NCBI RefSeq assembly: GCF_001269365.1
Contig: NZ_CXOM01000004.1
Location: 1-64,000, forward strand
From: Limnohabitans sp. Rim11
GTDB taxonomy: Bacteria > Pseudomonadota > Gammaproteobacteria > Burkholderiales > Burkholderiaceae_C
Direction: 5' to 3'
Length of the DNA stretch: 64,000 nt
The position numbers and the translations under genes were made by a program. Below are positions 56,462-64,000 of the stretch, piece by piece (position 1 is the first letter of the stretch; every line of letters starts with the position of its first letter). The notes below the pieces were generated by a model. It was not told the DNA's origin. It was given only the letters and a program-made list of their open reading frames with translations, and made no database searches.

Positions 56462-56710
56462 ATGAGCGACACACCCTCACGCCCCGAACTCCCAGATCAT
56501 CTGTCGATCGACTCTCGCAGTCCTTTTTACAACCCCGAAGTTTTAAAGCACGACATTGGCATTCGTTTCAATGACAAAGACCGCCAAGACGTTGAGGAAT
56601 ATTGCCTCAGCGAGGGCTGGGTCAAAGTGCCGGCCGGCAAAACGCTTGATCGAAAAGGCCAGCCCTTGCTGATCAAGCTCAAGGGCAAGTTAGAAGTCTT
56701 TTACAAATAA
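56462..56710 (+). CDS. DUF3297 family small protein
   Basis: 82 residues matching the whole family pattern: RPELPDHLSIDSRSPFYNPEVL, DIGIRFNDKDRQDVEEYCLSEGWVKVPAGKTLDRKGQPLLIKLKGKLEVFYK. The function is unknown. It is widespread in proteobacteria as a stand-alone cytoplasmic protein. It starts a two-gene run with the following CMD-like gene (32 bases apart). Confidence 0.85.
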   Translation: MSDTPSRPELPDHLSIDSRSPFYNPEVLKHDIGIRFNDKDRQDVEEYCLSEGWVKVPAGKTLDRKGQPLLIKLKGKLEVFYK

Positions 56711-56742
56711 GCACACAACATTCACATCTAAGGTTTTTAATC

Positions 56743-57288
56743 ATGCGCATTCCAGATTGGACTCCCGAACAACATCCCCAACCCCAAGAATTGGTCGATG
56801 CCATTTTGGCCAGACGGGGGGGCGCTCTTCTGAATTTGGACAAAGCACTTTTGTGGAGTGAGCCCGTTGCAGCAGGTTGGAATGTTTATTTGCGAAATGT
56901 GCGCACAGGACTTTCGGCATCCCGCAAGTTGTGTGAACTGGGTATCTGCACAGTGGCGCTGTTAACGGGTGCGCATTACGAGTACCACCACCATGCACCC
57001 GACTACATCAAAGCGGGTGGCACCCAAGCAGAGTTAGATGCACTTCAGCGGGCCGTTAAAGCCAATCCTTCAGAGGGTGTTTCGGATGGCGGCTTGGACG
57101 AAATGTCGCAGTGGGTGGTGCAATACGCAGCCCAAATGACGCTGCACGTGAAGGTGGACGATGCCTTGTTCAAAAAACTACAAGCCCGCATGAACACCAC
57201 TGAAATATTTGAATTGACCACCGCCATTGCCACCTACAACATGGTGGCTCGTATTTTGGTAGCCCTTCAAATTACGCCTGAAGCCTAA
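56743..57288 (+). CDS. Carboxymuconolactone decarboxylase-like (AhpD fold) protein
   Basis: 181 residues. The core is LLWSEPVAAGWNVYLRNVRTGLSASRKLCELGICTVALLTGAHYEYHHHAPDYIKAGG, which follows the CMD pattern of helices with E-x-H residues (HYEYHHH). The redox Cys-x2-Cys pair of AhpD is absent, so it is more like the decarboxylase/isomerase side of the family. The natural substrate is unknown. Confidence 0.8.
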   Translation: MRIPDWTPEQHPQPQELVDAILARRGGALLNLDKALLWSEPVAAGWNVYLRNVRTGLSASRKLCELGICTVALLTGAHYEYHHHAPDYIKAGGTQAELDALQRAVKANPSEGVSDGGLDEMSQWVVQYAAQMTLHVKVDDALFKKLQARMNTTEIFELTTAIATYNMVARILVALQITPEA

Positions 57289-57340
57289 TTTAAAAAGGCC
57301 ACAAAGACGCCTTGCGCATACGCCTTTTTATATGCCATTT

Positions 57341-57368
57341 AAAAAGCGCCTTTCAAAGGCGCTTTTGT
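57341..57368. terminator. Bidirectional intrinsic terminator
   Basis: AAAAGCGCCTTT / AAAGGCGCTTTT around a minimal loop, with A-run before and T-rich sequence after. It lies between the convergent CMD-like and Bug genes and serves both. Confidence 0.8.
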
Positions 57369-57378
57369 TTGCATTCAT

Positions 57379-58359
57379 TTAGTCGGGTTTGATGCCGTTT
57401 TCGCGAACCACTTTGGCCCACGTGTCAATTTGCTTGTCGATGAAGGTTTTGGCTTTGTCCACACTGCCGCCCGAAATTTCAATGCCTTGTGCGCTAAGGC
57501 GTTGAGAAACTTCTGGGTTTTGCAATACCTTGTTGAGCTCTTCGTTCATGCGCTTGACAACGTCTGGGGGTGTTTTGGCAGAAGCCAACAAAGCCCACCA
57601 AGCGGGTGCTTCAAAACCTGGAAAGCCTGCTTCGGCAATGGTGGGCACTTCAGGAAATTCAGGCACGCGCTTGAGAGATGTCACGGCCAAAGGGCGAATG
57701 CGTTTGTTGTCGATGTGGGGTTTGCTCAAAAACACGGTGCCCATGGCCAAAGGCACATGTCCTGCAACCGCATCGGTCATTAAAGGACCTCCGCCTTTGT
57801 AGGGGATGTGATTGAACTCCATGTTGGCATTTTTGCCTAACAAAGCCATGGCCAAGTGACCCAAACTGCCGTTGCCAATGGTGCCAAAAGAAACATTCTT
57901 TTTGGCCTTGGCCGCAGCCACCACGTCGGCAAAAGTTTTGTATTCGTTGCCCACATTGGACGTCAGCACCATGGCCGATGTGCCCACCAAAATGAGCGGC
58001 ACAATGTCCTTCTTGCTGTCGTAAGGCATGTTGGGAATCAGGCTTTGGTTCACACCGTGGGTGTCAAAGACCACCGCAAAGGTATAGCCGTCAGCGGGTG
58101 CAGACAAAACGCTAGCCGTTCCAATGACGCCAGACGCACCACCTTTGTTTTCCACCACAACGCTTTGGCCTAATTGTTGGGCAAGTACAGGCGCAATGAT
58201 TCGGGACACTTGGTCAACAGAGCCGCCAGGCGGAAACACAGCCACCAATTTAATGGGCTGCTTGGTGGGCCAAGCCTGTGAGAAGGCCAAGGTGGGAAGC
58301 AGGGCGGCTAAACATAAAAGTTGTTTGGCGCGCAGTGATATCTGTGGTTTTGAAAGCAT
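57379..58359 (-). CDS. Bug-family solute receptor
   Basis: 326 residues. The signal peptide is LLCLAALLPTLAFSQA and the mature start AWPTKQPIKLVAVFPPGGSVDQVSRIIAPVLAQQLG. Second-lobe block: IPYKGGGPLMTDAVAGHVPLAMG. The classical PPGGSVDxxSR ligand loop is kept. It is divergent from an aminotransferase gene, with an inverted repeat in between, so the two may be co-regulated. Confidence 0.9.
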   Translation of the reverse strand: MLSKPQISLRAKQLLCLAALLPTLAFSQAWPTKQPIKLVAVFPPGGSVDQVSRIIAPVLAQQLGQSVVVENKGGASGVIGTASVLSAPADGYTFAVVFDTHGVNQSLIPNMPYDSKKDIVPLILVGTSAMVLTSNVGNEYKTFADVVAAAKAKKNVSFGTIGNGSLGHLAMALLGKNANMEFNHIPYKGGGPLMTDAVAGHVPLAMGTVFLSKPHIDNKRIRPLAVTSLKRVPEFPEVPTIAEAGFPGFEAPAWWALLASAKTPPDVVKRMNEELNKVLQNPEVSQRLSAQGIEISGGSVDKAKTFIDKQIDTWAKVVRENGIKPD

Positions 58360-58461
58360 TTGAATTTGTCCCTTTTTTCAGATCCTAGTGTGATGTCTTT
58401 TTAAAATGGCTGGTGTAAACCCTCTGTTTGTGTGGATATTCAAGGCCTAAGCCCCCCAGTT

Positions 58462-58479
58462 GGGCTGACAAATCAGCCC
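58462..58479. promoter_or_regulatory. Inverted repeat between Bug and aminotransferase genes
   Basis: GGGCTGA-CAAA-TCAGCCC, a perfect 7-bp dyad with a 4-base spacer, about 47 bases before the aminotransferase start. A weaker outer pair (GCCTAAGCC / AAAGGC) surrounds it. It could be an operator or an RNA hairpin in the leader. Confidence 0.4.
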
Positions 58480-58525
58480 TAAAGGCTTAAAATAAAAAGT
58501 TCCCCTACCCAACAGGAGCCAAGCC

Positions 58526-59689
58526 ATGCCTGCATTGCTGCCCAACATCGATCCAGATGGATTGCTTGAATTTTCAGTGGTCTACACCGATCGTGCCTTG
58601 AACCACATGTCCAAACGCTTTCAAGGTGTGATGCAAGACATCTCTGCCATTTTGAAAGAGGTTTATGCCGCCCATTCAGTGGCCTTGGTTCCTGGCAGTG
58701 GCACCTTTGGCATGGAATCTGTGGCCAGACAATTTGCCCATGGCAAAAAAGTCATGGTCATTCGCAATGGTTGGTTTAGCTACCGTTGGACCCAAATTTT
58801 TGACATGGGTGCCATTCCCAGTGCCTCTGTTGTCTTGAAAGCAAGGCAACAAAGTGCTGACACCAAATCGGCCTGGACACCTTGTCCCATTGAAGAAGTC
58901 GAAGCCCAAATTGCTGCTGAAAAACCTGCAGTCGTTTTTGCGCCTCACGTCGAAACTTCCGCTGGCATGATTTTGCCCGACGCTTATTTGAAGCGTGTCT
59001 CGGAGGCTGCTCACAAAGTAGGCGGGCTGCTGGTGTTGGACTGTATTGCTTCTGGCGCTATGTGGGTTGACATGAAAGCCACGGGCGTTGATGTTTTGAT
59101 CAGTGCCCCCCAAAAGGGTTGGAGCGGCTCACCTTGCTGCGCAATGATCATGCTCAGCGAGCGCGCAAGGCAAGCCATTGAATCCACGCAAAGCTCCAGC
59201 TTTGCCTGCGACTTAAAAAAATGGTTGCAAATCATGGAAGCCTATGAGTCCGGCGCGCACATGTACCACACCACCATGCCCACCGATGCGCTAGCTCGAC
59301 TTCGTGAAGTCATGATGGAAACACAGGCTTATGGCTTTGCCAAGGTCAAGCAAGAACAGCAGGCGTTGGGCAATCAAGTGCGAGACTTGTTGGAATCGCG
59401 TGGCTTTCAAAGTGTGGCTGCCGAGGGTTTTCAGGCGCCTGGCGTGGTGGTCAGTTACACCCAAGATGCCGACATTCACAACAGCAAAAAGTTTTTGAGT
59501 TTGGGTCTGCAAACAGCAGCCGGCGTGCCTTTGCAGTGCGACGAACCCAAAGACTTCATGACTTTCCGCATTGGTTTGTTTGGCCTCGAAAAATTGCACA
59601 ATCCATCGCGCAGTGTGCAACACTTGGCCCATGCATTAGATGAGATGGGCTACGCGCCTGTTCAAAAGCCAGAGCCAGCATTGGCCTGA
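58526..59689 (+). CDS. Class V aminotransferase (alanine/serine-glyoxylate type)
   Basis: 387 residues of a PLP fold-type I enzyme. VALVPGSGTFGMESVARQFAHGKKVMVIRNGWFSYRW is the cofactor phosphate region. The Schiff-base lysine is in DVLISAPQKGWSGSPCCA, preceded by LLVLDCIASGAMWVDM, where the Asp contacts the PLP ring nitrogen. An AGGAG site precedes the ATG. It transfers an amino group from a small amino acid to glyoxylate or a related oxo acid. The reductase gene next to it (convergent) fits glyoxylate/tartronate-type metabolism. Confidence 0.85.
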   Translation: MPALLPNIDPDGLLEFSVVYTDRALNHMSKRFQGVMQDISAILKEVYAAHSVALVPGSGTFGMESVARQFAHGKKVMVIRNGWFSYRWTQIFDMGAIPSASVVLKARQQSADTKSAWTPCPIEEVEAQIAAEKPAVVFAPHVETSAGMILPDAYLKRVSEAAHKVGGLLVLDCIASGAMWVDMKATGVDVLISAPQKGWSGSPCCAMIMLSERARQAIESTQSSSFACDLKKWLQIMEAYESGAHMYHTTMPTDALARLREVMMETQAYGFAKVKQEQQALGNQVRDLLESRGFQSVAAEGFQAPGVVVSYTQDADIHNSKKFLSLGLQTAAGVPLQCDEPKDFMTFRIGLFGLEKLHNPSRSVQHLAHALDEMGYAPVQKPEPALA

Positions 59690-59699
59690 TTAATCAGGC

Positions 59700-60608
59700 T
59701 CAGTGTTTTGATTGAGCAATAGGTTGACCGCCGGCCTGCAAAAACAGGCTGGCATCGTCTAGGTGCGCAAAGCCGTTCAGACAAGCTGCCGCAAACTGCT
59801 CAGTGGCCACCACGCCCAGCGCTGGTTGTTTGACAGACATGTCTTTGCATGCTTCCAAAGCCAAACGCGTGTCTTTGGCCAACAGCGTGGTGTGCGCTCG
59901 GGGCTCAAAATCATTTTGCAGGGCCCTCTGCATTCTGTCTTGACCAATCCAACTTTGACCACTGCTGGCTTGCATCACAGCCAGTGTGGTTTGTGGATTC
60001 AATCCCCAAGATTGGGCCATGGCCAAAACTTCACTGACTCCAGCCAAATTGATGCCAGCCAAGAGGTTGTTAGACAGCTTGGTCTTGGCGGCATCGCCGG
60101 CGGTTTCGCTAATGACAAACCGATGGGGGGTGATGGCATTCAGTAATGCTTCTTGTGCCGCTAGCACTGTTTGAGCACCCGCCAACATGAAGCTCATCTG
60201 GCCCTCTCTGGCTCTGGTGGGGCCACCCGACATGGGGGCATCGATCAATTGCAATCCCCGTGATTGAACCTGCGCTGCAAACTTAGCCACATCCAATGGG
60301 CCCAGTGTGGGGCACAAAAATAGGACTTGGTTTGCTTGTGCGCCAGATAGAAATCCGTCATGTCCGTTCAGGACCTCATTGACTTGGGTGGCATCGACCA
60401 CCACCACAAAGGTGCTGCTGCATTGTTTGGCAATTTCAGCCGGGCTGCTCAATACCGTGGCGCCTAACAGCTTTGCTTTTTGCAGGGCCTGTTGGTCAAT
60501 GTCATATACAGCCACTGGCCAGCCTTGTGACAAAAGTCGCGCCATCATGGCGAAACCCATGTTGCCAATGCCGATGAAGCCAACCCAGCCCAACTTACTC
60601 AATGCCAT
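59700..60608 (-). CDS. 3-Hydroxyisobutyrate/tartronate-semialdehyde reductase-like dehydrogenase
   Basis: 302 residues. Rossmann motif GFIGIGNMGFAMMARLL, substrate block IDAPMSGGPTRAREGQMSFMLAGA, catalytic lysine in AAKTKLSNNLLAGINLAGV. The usual Gly-x-x-Gly before NQ is replaced by KLSNNLL, a small departure. Its 5' end overlaps the 3' end of the alkB gene by 14 bases, so they are read from one transcript. It is paralogous to the enzyme at 18514-19389. Confidence 0.85.
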   Translation of the reverse strand: MALSKLGWVGFIGIGNMGFAMMARLLSQGWPVAVYDIDQQALQKAKLLGATVLSSPAEIAKQCSSTFVVVVDATQVNEVLNGHDGFLSGAQANQVLFLCPTLGPLDVAKFAAQVQSRGLQLIDAPMSGGPTRAREGQMSFMLAGAQTVLAAQEALLNAITPHRFVISETAGDAAKTKLSNNLLAGINLAGVSEVLAMAQSWGLNPQTTLAVMQASSGQSWIGQDRMQRALQNDFEPRAHTTLLAKDTRLALEACKDMSVKQPALGVVATEQFAAACLNGFAHLDDASLFLQAGGQPIAQSKH

Positions 60609-61770
60609 ATTTTTGTTTCAAGCGTTGTTGAGCGCTTGGTAAGAAGTTAATTCGTTGTGCATCGGAGCCGACAGTCTTGATGAGTAAGGGGTCCATTACC
60701 CGATACCAGAGAGGTGGAATGTAGGCCAAAAAGAACATACCAAAATAGCCCGAAGGAAGTCTAGGCAAGTTGGGAAAATCTCTGAGTGATTGGTAGCCTC
60801 TACCGGGGTGGGTGTGATGATCGGAGTGACGTTGCAGTTGGAACAAAACCAAATTGGACACCAAGTGGTTGCTGTTCCATGAATGATGTGGCTTGCAAGT
60901 TTCGTAGGTGCCCTGTTCAGTCTTGAGTCTTTGAATGCCGTAATGCTCCACATAGTTGGCAGACGTCAATTGAAAAGCACCCCAAAGAGCGACAGGCACC
61001 AGAACTGCCACCATGGCCAAGCCATAGACATAAATAAGCGTGCCATAGACCAAGGTGGTAATGCACAAAGCTTGCAAAATTTCATTGTCAGGATGCCAGG
61101 TTGAACGTCCTGTTCTGGTCAATCGATCGGCTTCTAAATGCCAGGCCCTGAGTGCCGCACCCGGCATTTCTCTGCATGCAAATTGGTAAATGTTTTCGCC
61201 CATTTTGGAAGAGGCAGGATCTTCTGGGGTGCTGACATGCCGGTGATGCCCCCTGTTGTGTTCAATGGAGAAATGGCCATAAGCGCCTAGCGCTGTATTG
61301 ATCAATGCAATTTTGCGGGGTAGTGTGCCCAGCTTGTGCCCAAGTTCATGGCTGACATTGAGACCAAAACCCAAGACCGATCCGGTGATGATGACGGTGG
61401 CCAACCATTCCCAAATACTGAGGGTGTGCGTGCACAGAAATATGCAATTGAAAATTACAGCCACCCACAAAACGGGAATGGTGGCATAGGTGATGGCACG
61501 GTAATAGCCATCGCTTTCGAGCGCTTTCACCTCAGACTCAGGTGGATTGCTGGTGTCTTCGCCTATCCAAAAATCTAGCAAGGGGATGAAAACATAGAAA
61601 AACACCAAAGGAAAAAATAAGACCCATGCGCCAACATCAAACATGCTCACGCTGACTGGCCCTACCAATGAAAGGCCAGGTCCTATGACCGAAAACAACC
61701 AGGCATAGCGTTTTTTATCGATGTAGAGCGGAGTGGGCGGGGGGCCAGTATCAACGGCAAGATTGGACAT
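60595..61770 (-). CDS. alkB: Alkane 1-monooxygenase (AlkB)
   Basis: 391 residues from the ATG at 61770 (ATG at 61800 is also open). The eight-histidine boxes are NVSHELGHKLG, EHNRGHHRHVSTPEDPAS, LQRHSDHHTHPGRGYQSL and the HYG motif in NYVEHYGIQRL, all intact. Six membrane helices carry the boxes on the cytoplasmic side. It oxidises the terminal methyl group of medium-chain alkanes using rubredoxin, which is not encoded nearby. An alkylsulfatase-like gene and a GMC oxidoreductase on the other strand suggest a locus for long-chain alcohols and alkanes. Confidence 0.92.
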   Translation of the reverse strand: MSNLAVDTGPPPTPLYIDKKRYAWLFSVIGPGLSLVGPVSVSMFDVGAWVLFFPLVFFYVFIPLLDFWIGEDTSNPPESEVKALESDGYYRAITYATIPVLWVAVIFNCIFLCTHTLSIWEWLATVIITGSVLGFGLNVSHELGHKLGTLPRKIALINTALGAYGHFSIEHNRGHHRHVSTPEDPASSKMGENIYQFACREMPGAALRAWHLEADRLTRTGRSTWHPDNEILQALCITTLVYGTLIYVYGLAMVAVLVPVALWGAFQLTSANYVEHYGIQRLKTEQGTYETCKPHHSWNSNHLVSNLVLFQLQRHSDHHTHPGRGYQSLRDFPNLPRLPSGYFGMFFLAYIPPLWYRVMDPLLIKTVGSDAQRINFLPSAQQRLKQKYGIE

Positions 61771-61892
61771 GAAAAATGAGGTCCTTGATGGAACACCCAA
61801 AGTATGAGCCTTGCTCGTTAAATGAACAGGGTATTACCCCTAGGTCAAATGCCCGACATGCTCTATAACTCCTCAGCTAAGGAGTTTTAGAC

Positions 61893-63854
61893 ATGCAGGG
61901 CTGCGGTATGACATCGAACCTCAGAGTTCGTTTACTTTTGGTGGTGTTCTTGAGTTTGCTCACCATGGCTTGTCAAAAGTCGGAGACATCTACTGCACCC
62001 AAAACGGTTGCTGATTCTGCTCAAACGCAGGTCTCTGAAGCCTGGCTAGATCAAAGCGATGCCAGAAAAGGCTTCATTGCGGCGCCTACAGGACAGGTCA
62101 AAGATTCAGAAGGCAAGGTCATATGGGACTTTGATGCGTTTAAATTCATTCACGGCAATGCGCCTGCAACGGTCAACCCAAGTCTTTGGCGACAAGCCAC
62201 TTTGAACAATCAAATCGGTTTATTCAAGGTGAGTGAGGGCATTTGGCAACTGCGCGGATTTGATCTGGCCAACATGACCCTGATTCAAGGGAAAACAGGT
62301 TGGATCGTGGTGGATGCTCTGACATCCCAAGAAACTTCTGCTGCGGCTATGGCCTTCGCGCGCATTCATTTGGGAAATCAAAAAGTATCGGCGCTTATCT
62401 TTACGCACAGCCATGTCGATCATTTTGGTGGTGCTTTAGGGGTGCTCAGTGCGCAAGAAGTCAAATCTGAAAACATACCCGTTGTGGCGCCAACAGGCTT
62501 TATGGAGGAGGCCACCAGTGAAAACATTTTGATGGGGCCGGCCATGGGACGACGGGCCATGTACATGTATGGCAGCCGTCTGCCCAAAAATGAGAGGGGC
62601 CTGGTGGACAATGGTTTGGGCAAGGCGGTGGCCTTTGGCAAGATGGGCATTTTGGCGCCCACCATCACGGTAACCCAAGACAAACAGTCATTGACCCTGG
62701 ATGGTGTGCAATTTGTTTTTCACAATGCTTCAGGCACCGAAGCGCCTTCTGAATTCACGTTTTACTTGCCAGAATTCAAAGCCTATTGCGGTGCAGAAAT
62801 CATGGGGCACACCCTCCACAATTTGTACACCTTGCGAGGGGCCAAAGTGCGCGATGCCACCAAGTGGGCGTCGGTTTTGAACGATTCTTTGCGCCACGTT
62901 CAAAATTCAGAAGTTGTATTCAACCAGCACCACTGGCCAGTCTGGGGCGCAGCAAACATTCAGGATTTCATCTCAAAGCAGCGAGATGCGTACCAATTCA
63001 TTCACGATCAAACCGTGCGACACATCAATGCAGGTCTGAACGCATCCGAAATATCAGAACTGGTCAAAATGCCCAAAGCACTGGACGAGCATTTGAGCGT
63101 GAGGGGTTATTACGGCACGGTGCGTCACAATGTCAAGGCCGTGTATCAAAACTACATGGGTTGGTTTGATGCTCACCCAGCCAACCTCGATCCGCTCCCA
63201 GCCCTTGAGGCTTCAGAACGTTACGTCAAGTTGATGGGGGGCGAAGACAAAGTGGTGGCTGCCGCTAAAGAAGCTGTCGCAAAAAGTGAACACCGTTGGG
63301 CCGCAGAATTGCTCAAGCATGTGGTCTATGTGTCGCCCAAAAATAAGGAAGCTAAAAGTTTGTTGGCTGAAACTTTTGATCACCTGGGTTTTGCCTCGGA
63401 GTCTTCGGCCTGGCGTAACTTTTATTTAACCGGTTCAATGGAGTTGCGTGAAGGCCCGCCAGAAAAAGGCATGCCCAGAGAGAACTTGATTGACATGCTC
63501 AATCAAACGCCCATTGAACGCTACTTAGAAGCGATGGCGGCATCTCTCAACGCAAGCAAGGCGGATGGTAAAAATCTGAAAATCAATTTGGTTTTTTCTG
63601 ACACCAAGCAAAGCTATGTATTGCGCATTCACAACTCGGTCTTGCACCATGCGCAGAAAGCCCCCGAAAAAGACGCCAATGCCACATTGACACTGACCCA
63701 ACCCTTCTTTCTAAAAATGGTTTTGGGTCAAGCCGGTGGCAAAGATTTGTTGTTGTCGGATCAAACCAAAATAGACGGTAGCACCATCGATTTGGCTTCG
63801 TTTTTTAGCATGCTGGACAAGGCGCCCGGTAATTTTTCCATTGTGACAAGGTAA
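61893..63854 (+). CDS. Alkylsulfatase-like metallo-beta-lactamase-fold lipoprotein
   Basis: 653 residues similar to SdsA1/BDS1 linear alkylsulfatases. A lipobox (LSLLTMAC) at about residues 23-30 predicts a lipoprotein. The metallo-beta-lactamase site is [16 protein letters not shown], with [43 protein letters not shown] and [10 protein letters not shown] dimerisation domain and a SCP2-like C-terminal domain ([11 protein letters not shown]) follow. AAGGAG lies 10 bases before the ATG. It would release primary alcohols from alkyl sulfates in the envelope. It faces the AlkB gene divergently. Confidence 0.9.
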   Translation: MQGCGMTSNLRVRLLLVVFLSLLTMACQKSETSTAPKTVADSAQTQVSEAWLDQSDARKGFIAAPTGQVKDSEGKVIWDFDAFKFIHGNAPATVNPSLWRQATLNNQIGLFKVSEGIWQLRGFDLANMTLIQGKTGWIVVDALTSQETSAAAMAFARIHLGNQKVSALIFTHSHVDHFGGALGVLSAQEVKSENIPVVAPTGFMEEATSENILMGPAMGRRAMYMYGSRLPKNERGLVDNGLGKAVAFGKMGILAPTITVTQDKQSLTLDGVQFVFHNASGTEAPSEFTFYLPEFKAYCGAEIMGHTLHNLYTLRGAKVRDATKWASVLNDSLRHVQNSEVVFNQHHWPVWGAANIQDFISKQRDAYQFIHDQTVRHINAGLNASEISELVKMPKALDEHLSVRGYYGTVRHNVKAVYQNYMGWFDAHPANLDPLPALEASERYVKLMGGEDKVVAAAKEAVAKSEHRWAAELLKHVVYVSPKNKEAKSLLAETFDHLGFASESSAWRNFYLTGSMELREGPPEKGMPRENLIDMLNQTPIERYLEAMAASLNASKADGKNLKINLVFSDTKQSYVLRIHNSVLHHAQKAPEKDANATLTLTQPFFLKMVLGQAGGKDLLLSDQTKIDGSTIDLASFFSMLDKAPGNFSIVTR

Positions 63855-63858
63855 CTCA

Positions 63859-64000
63859 ATGTCAATTTCAGAATTTGATTATGTGGTGGTGGGTGGCGGC
63901 TCAGCGGGTTGCTGTGTGGCGGGCCGTTTAAGTGAAGACCTTGCCACTTCCGTTTGTTTGCTAGAAGCTGGCGGATCAGACGATTCAGTTTTTGTCAGAG
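63859..64000 (+). CDS. GMC-family oxidoreductase, N-terminus (cut by window end)
   Basis: 47 codons of an FAD-dependent alcohol/choline dehydrogenase: [20 protein letters not shown], then [18 protein letters not shown], the ADP-binding Rossmann motif and the following conserved EAG. It starts 4 bases after the alkylsulfatase stop, so it is in the same operon. It probably oxidises the alcohol released by the sulfatase. Confidence 0.85.
   Translation, partial: MSISEFDYVVVGGGSAGCCVAGRLSEDLATSVCLLEAGGSDDSVFVR

Overview
The window looks like chromosome from a betaproteobacterium of the order Burkholderiales, most likely a freshwater Comamonadaceae of the Limnohabitans/Rhodoferax/Polaromonas kind. 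This is inferred from gene content: six complete Bug-type (TctC-like) solute receptors without TctA/TctB partners, Coq7, DUF2237, DUF3297, DUF2189, PACE-type membrane proteins, TRAP and ABC uptake systems, AlkB and many aromatic or organic-acid catabolic enzymes. No rRNA gene, complete tRNA gene or CRISPR array was seen.

1-11.8 kb is an accessory catabolic island. A 228-bp stretch of an IS21-family element (istA start plus terminal repeats) occurs in the same orientation at both edges (183-410 and 11539-11766). An IS91-type transposase relic adjoins the right copy. Between them lie a CoA-transferase, a TetR regulator, an NMO-like flavoprotein, an acyl-CoA synthetase, a Bug receptor, LigA- and LigB-like class III extradiol dioxygenase subunits, a two-subunit Rieske ring-hydroxylating dioxygenase, a cis-dihydrodiol dehydrogenase and a meta-cleavage hydrolase. 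Together these make a plausible route of uptake, dihydroxylation, rearomatisation, ring fission, hydrolysis and CoA activation for an unidentified aromatic compound. No ferredoxin or reductase gene is present.

11.8-21.3 kb begins with an AT-rich stretch holding a gene cut by the IS end and a zinc-ribbon protein. A seven-gene operon follows (amidohydrolase, 3-hydroxyisobutyrate-dehydrogenase-like enzyme, TRAP DctP/Q/M, PdxA-like dehydrogenase, Bug receptor) with a divergent GntR regulator. This whole block is bracketed by two 140-bp near-identical repeats that end in a tRNA-like T-arm and CCA, each followed by a terminator hairpin.

21.3-37.6 kb has an HNH nuclease, a frameshifted pyridoxamine-oxidase-like gene, a DevBCA-like ABC exporter, a Tat-exported cyanophycinase-like peptidase, a TonB-like protein, a rhodanese, a UPF1-like helicase with a PACE protein, and several small organic-acid catabolic clusters with Bug receptors.

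37.6-46.4 kb carries three copies of a palindromic MITE/REP-like element, each sitting at the stop codon of an adjacent gene. One copy lies at the break point of a photolyase gene reduced to its first 42 codons. That fragment is next to a MerR regulator, an Rrf2 regulator and a BLUF blue-light receptor, which suggests a damaged light-response module. Two genes for single-pass membrane microproteins (49 and 39 aa) and two DUF2076-like paralogues are also here.

46.4-64 kb is mostly housekeeping and transport: class II aldolase, thioesterase, GIY-YIG nuclease, YlqF GTPase, UspA, a complete sugar-type ABC importer with a PdhR/FadR-like operator upstream, a class V aminotransferase, and a terminal alkane-oxidation group (AlkB, alkylsulfatase-like lipoprotein, start of a GMC oxidoreductase).
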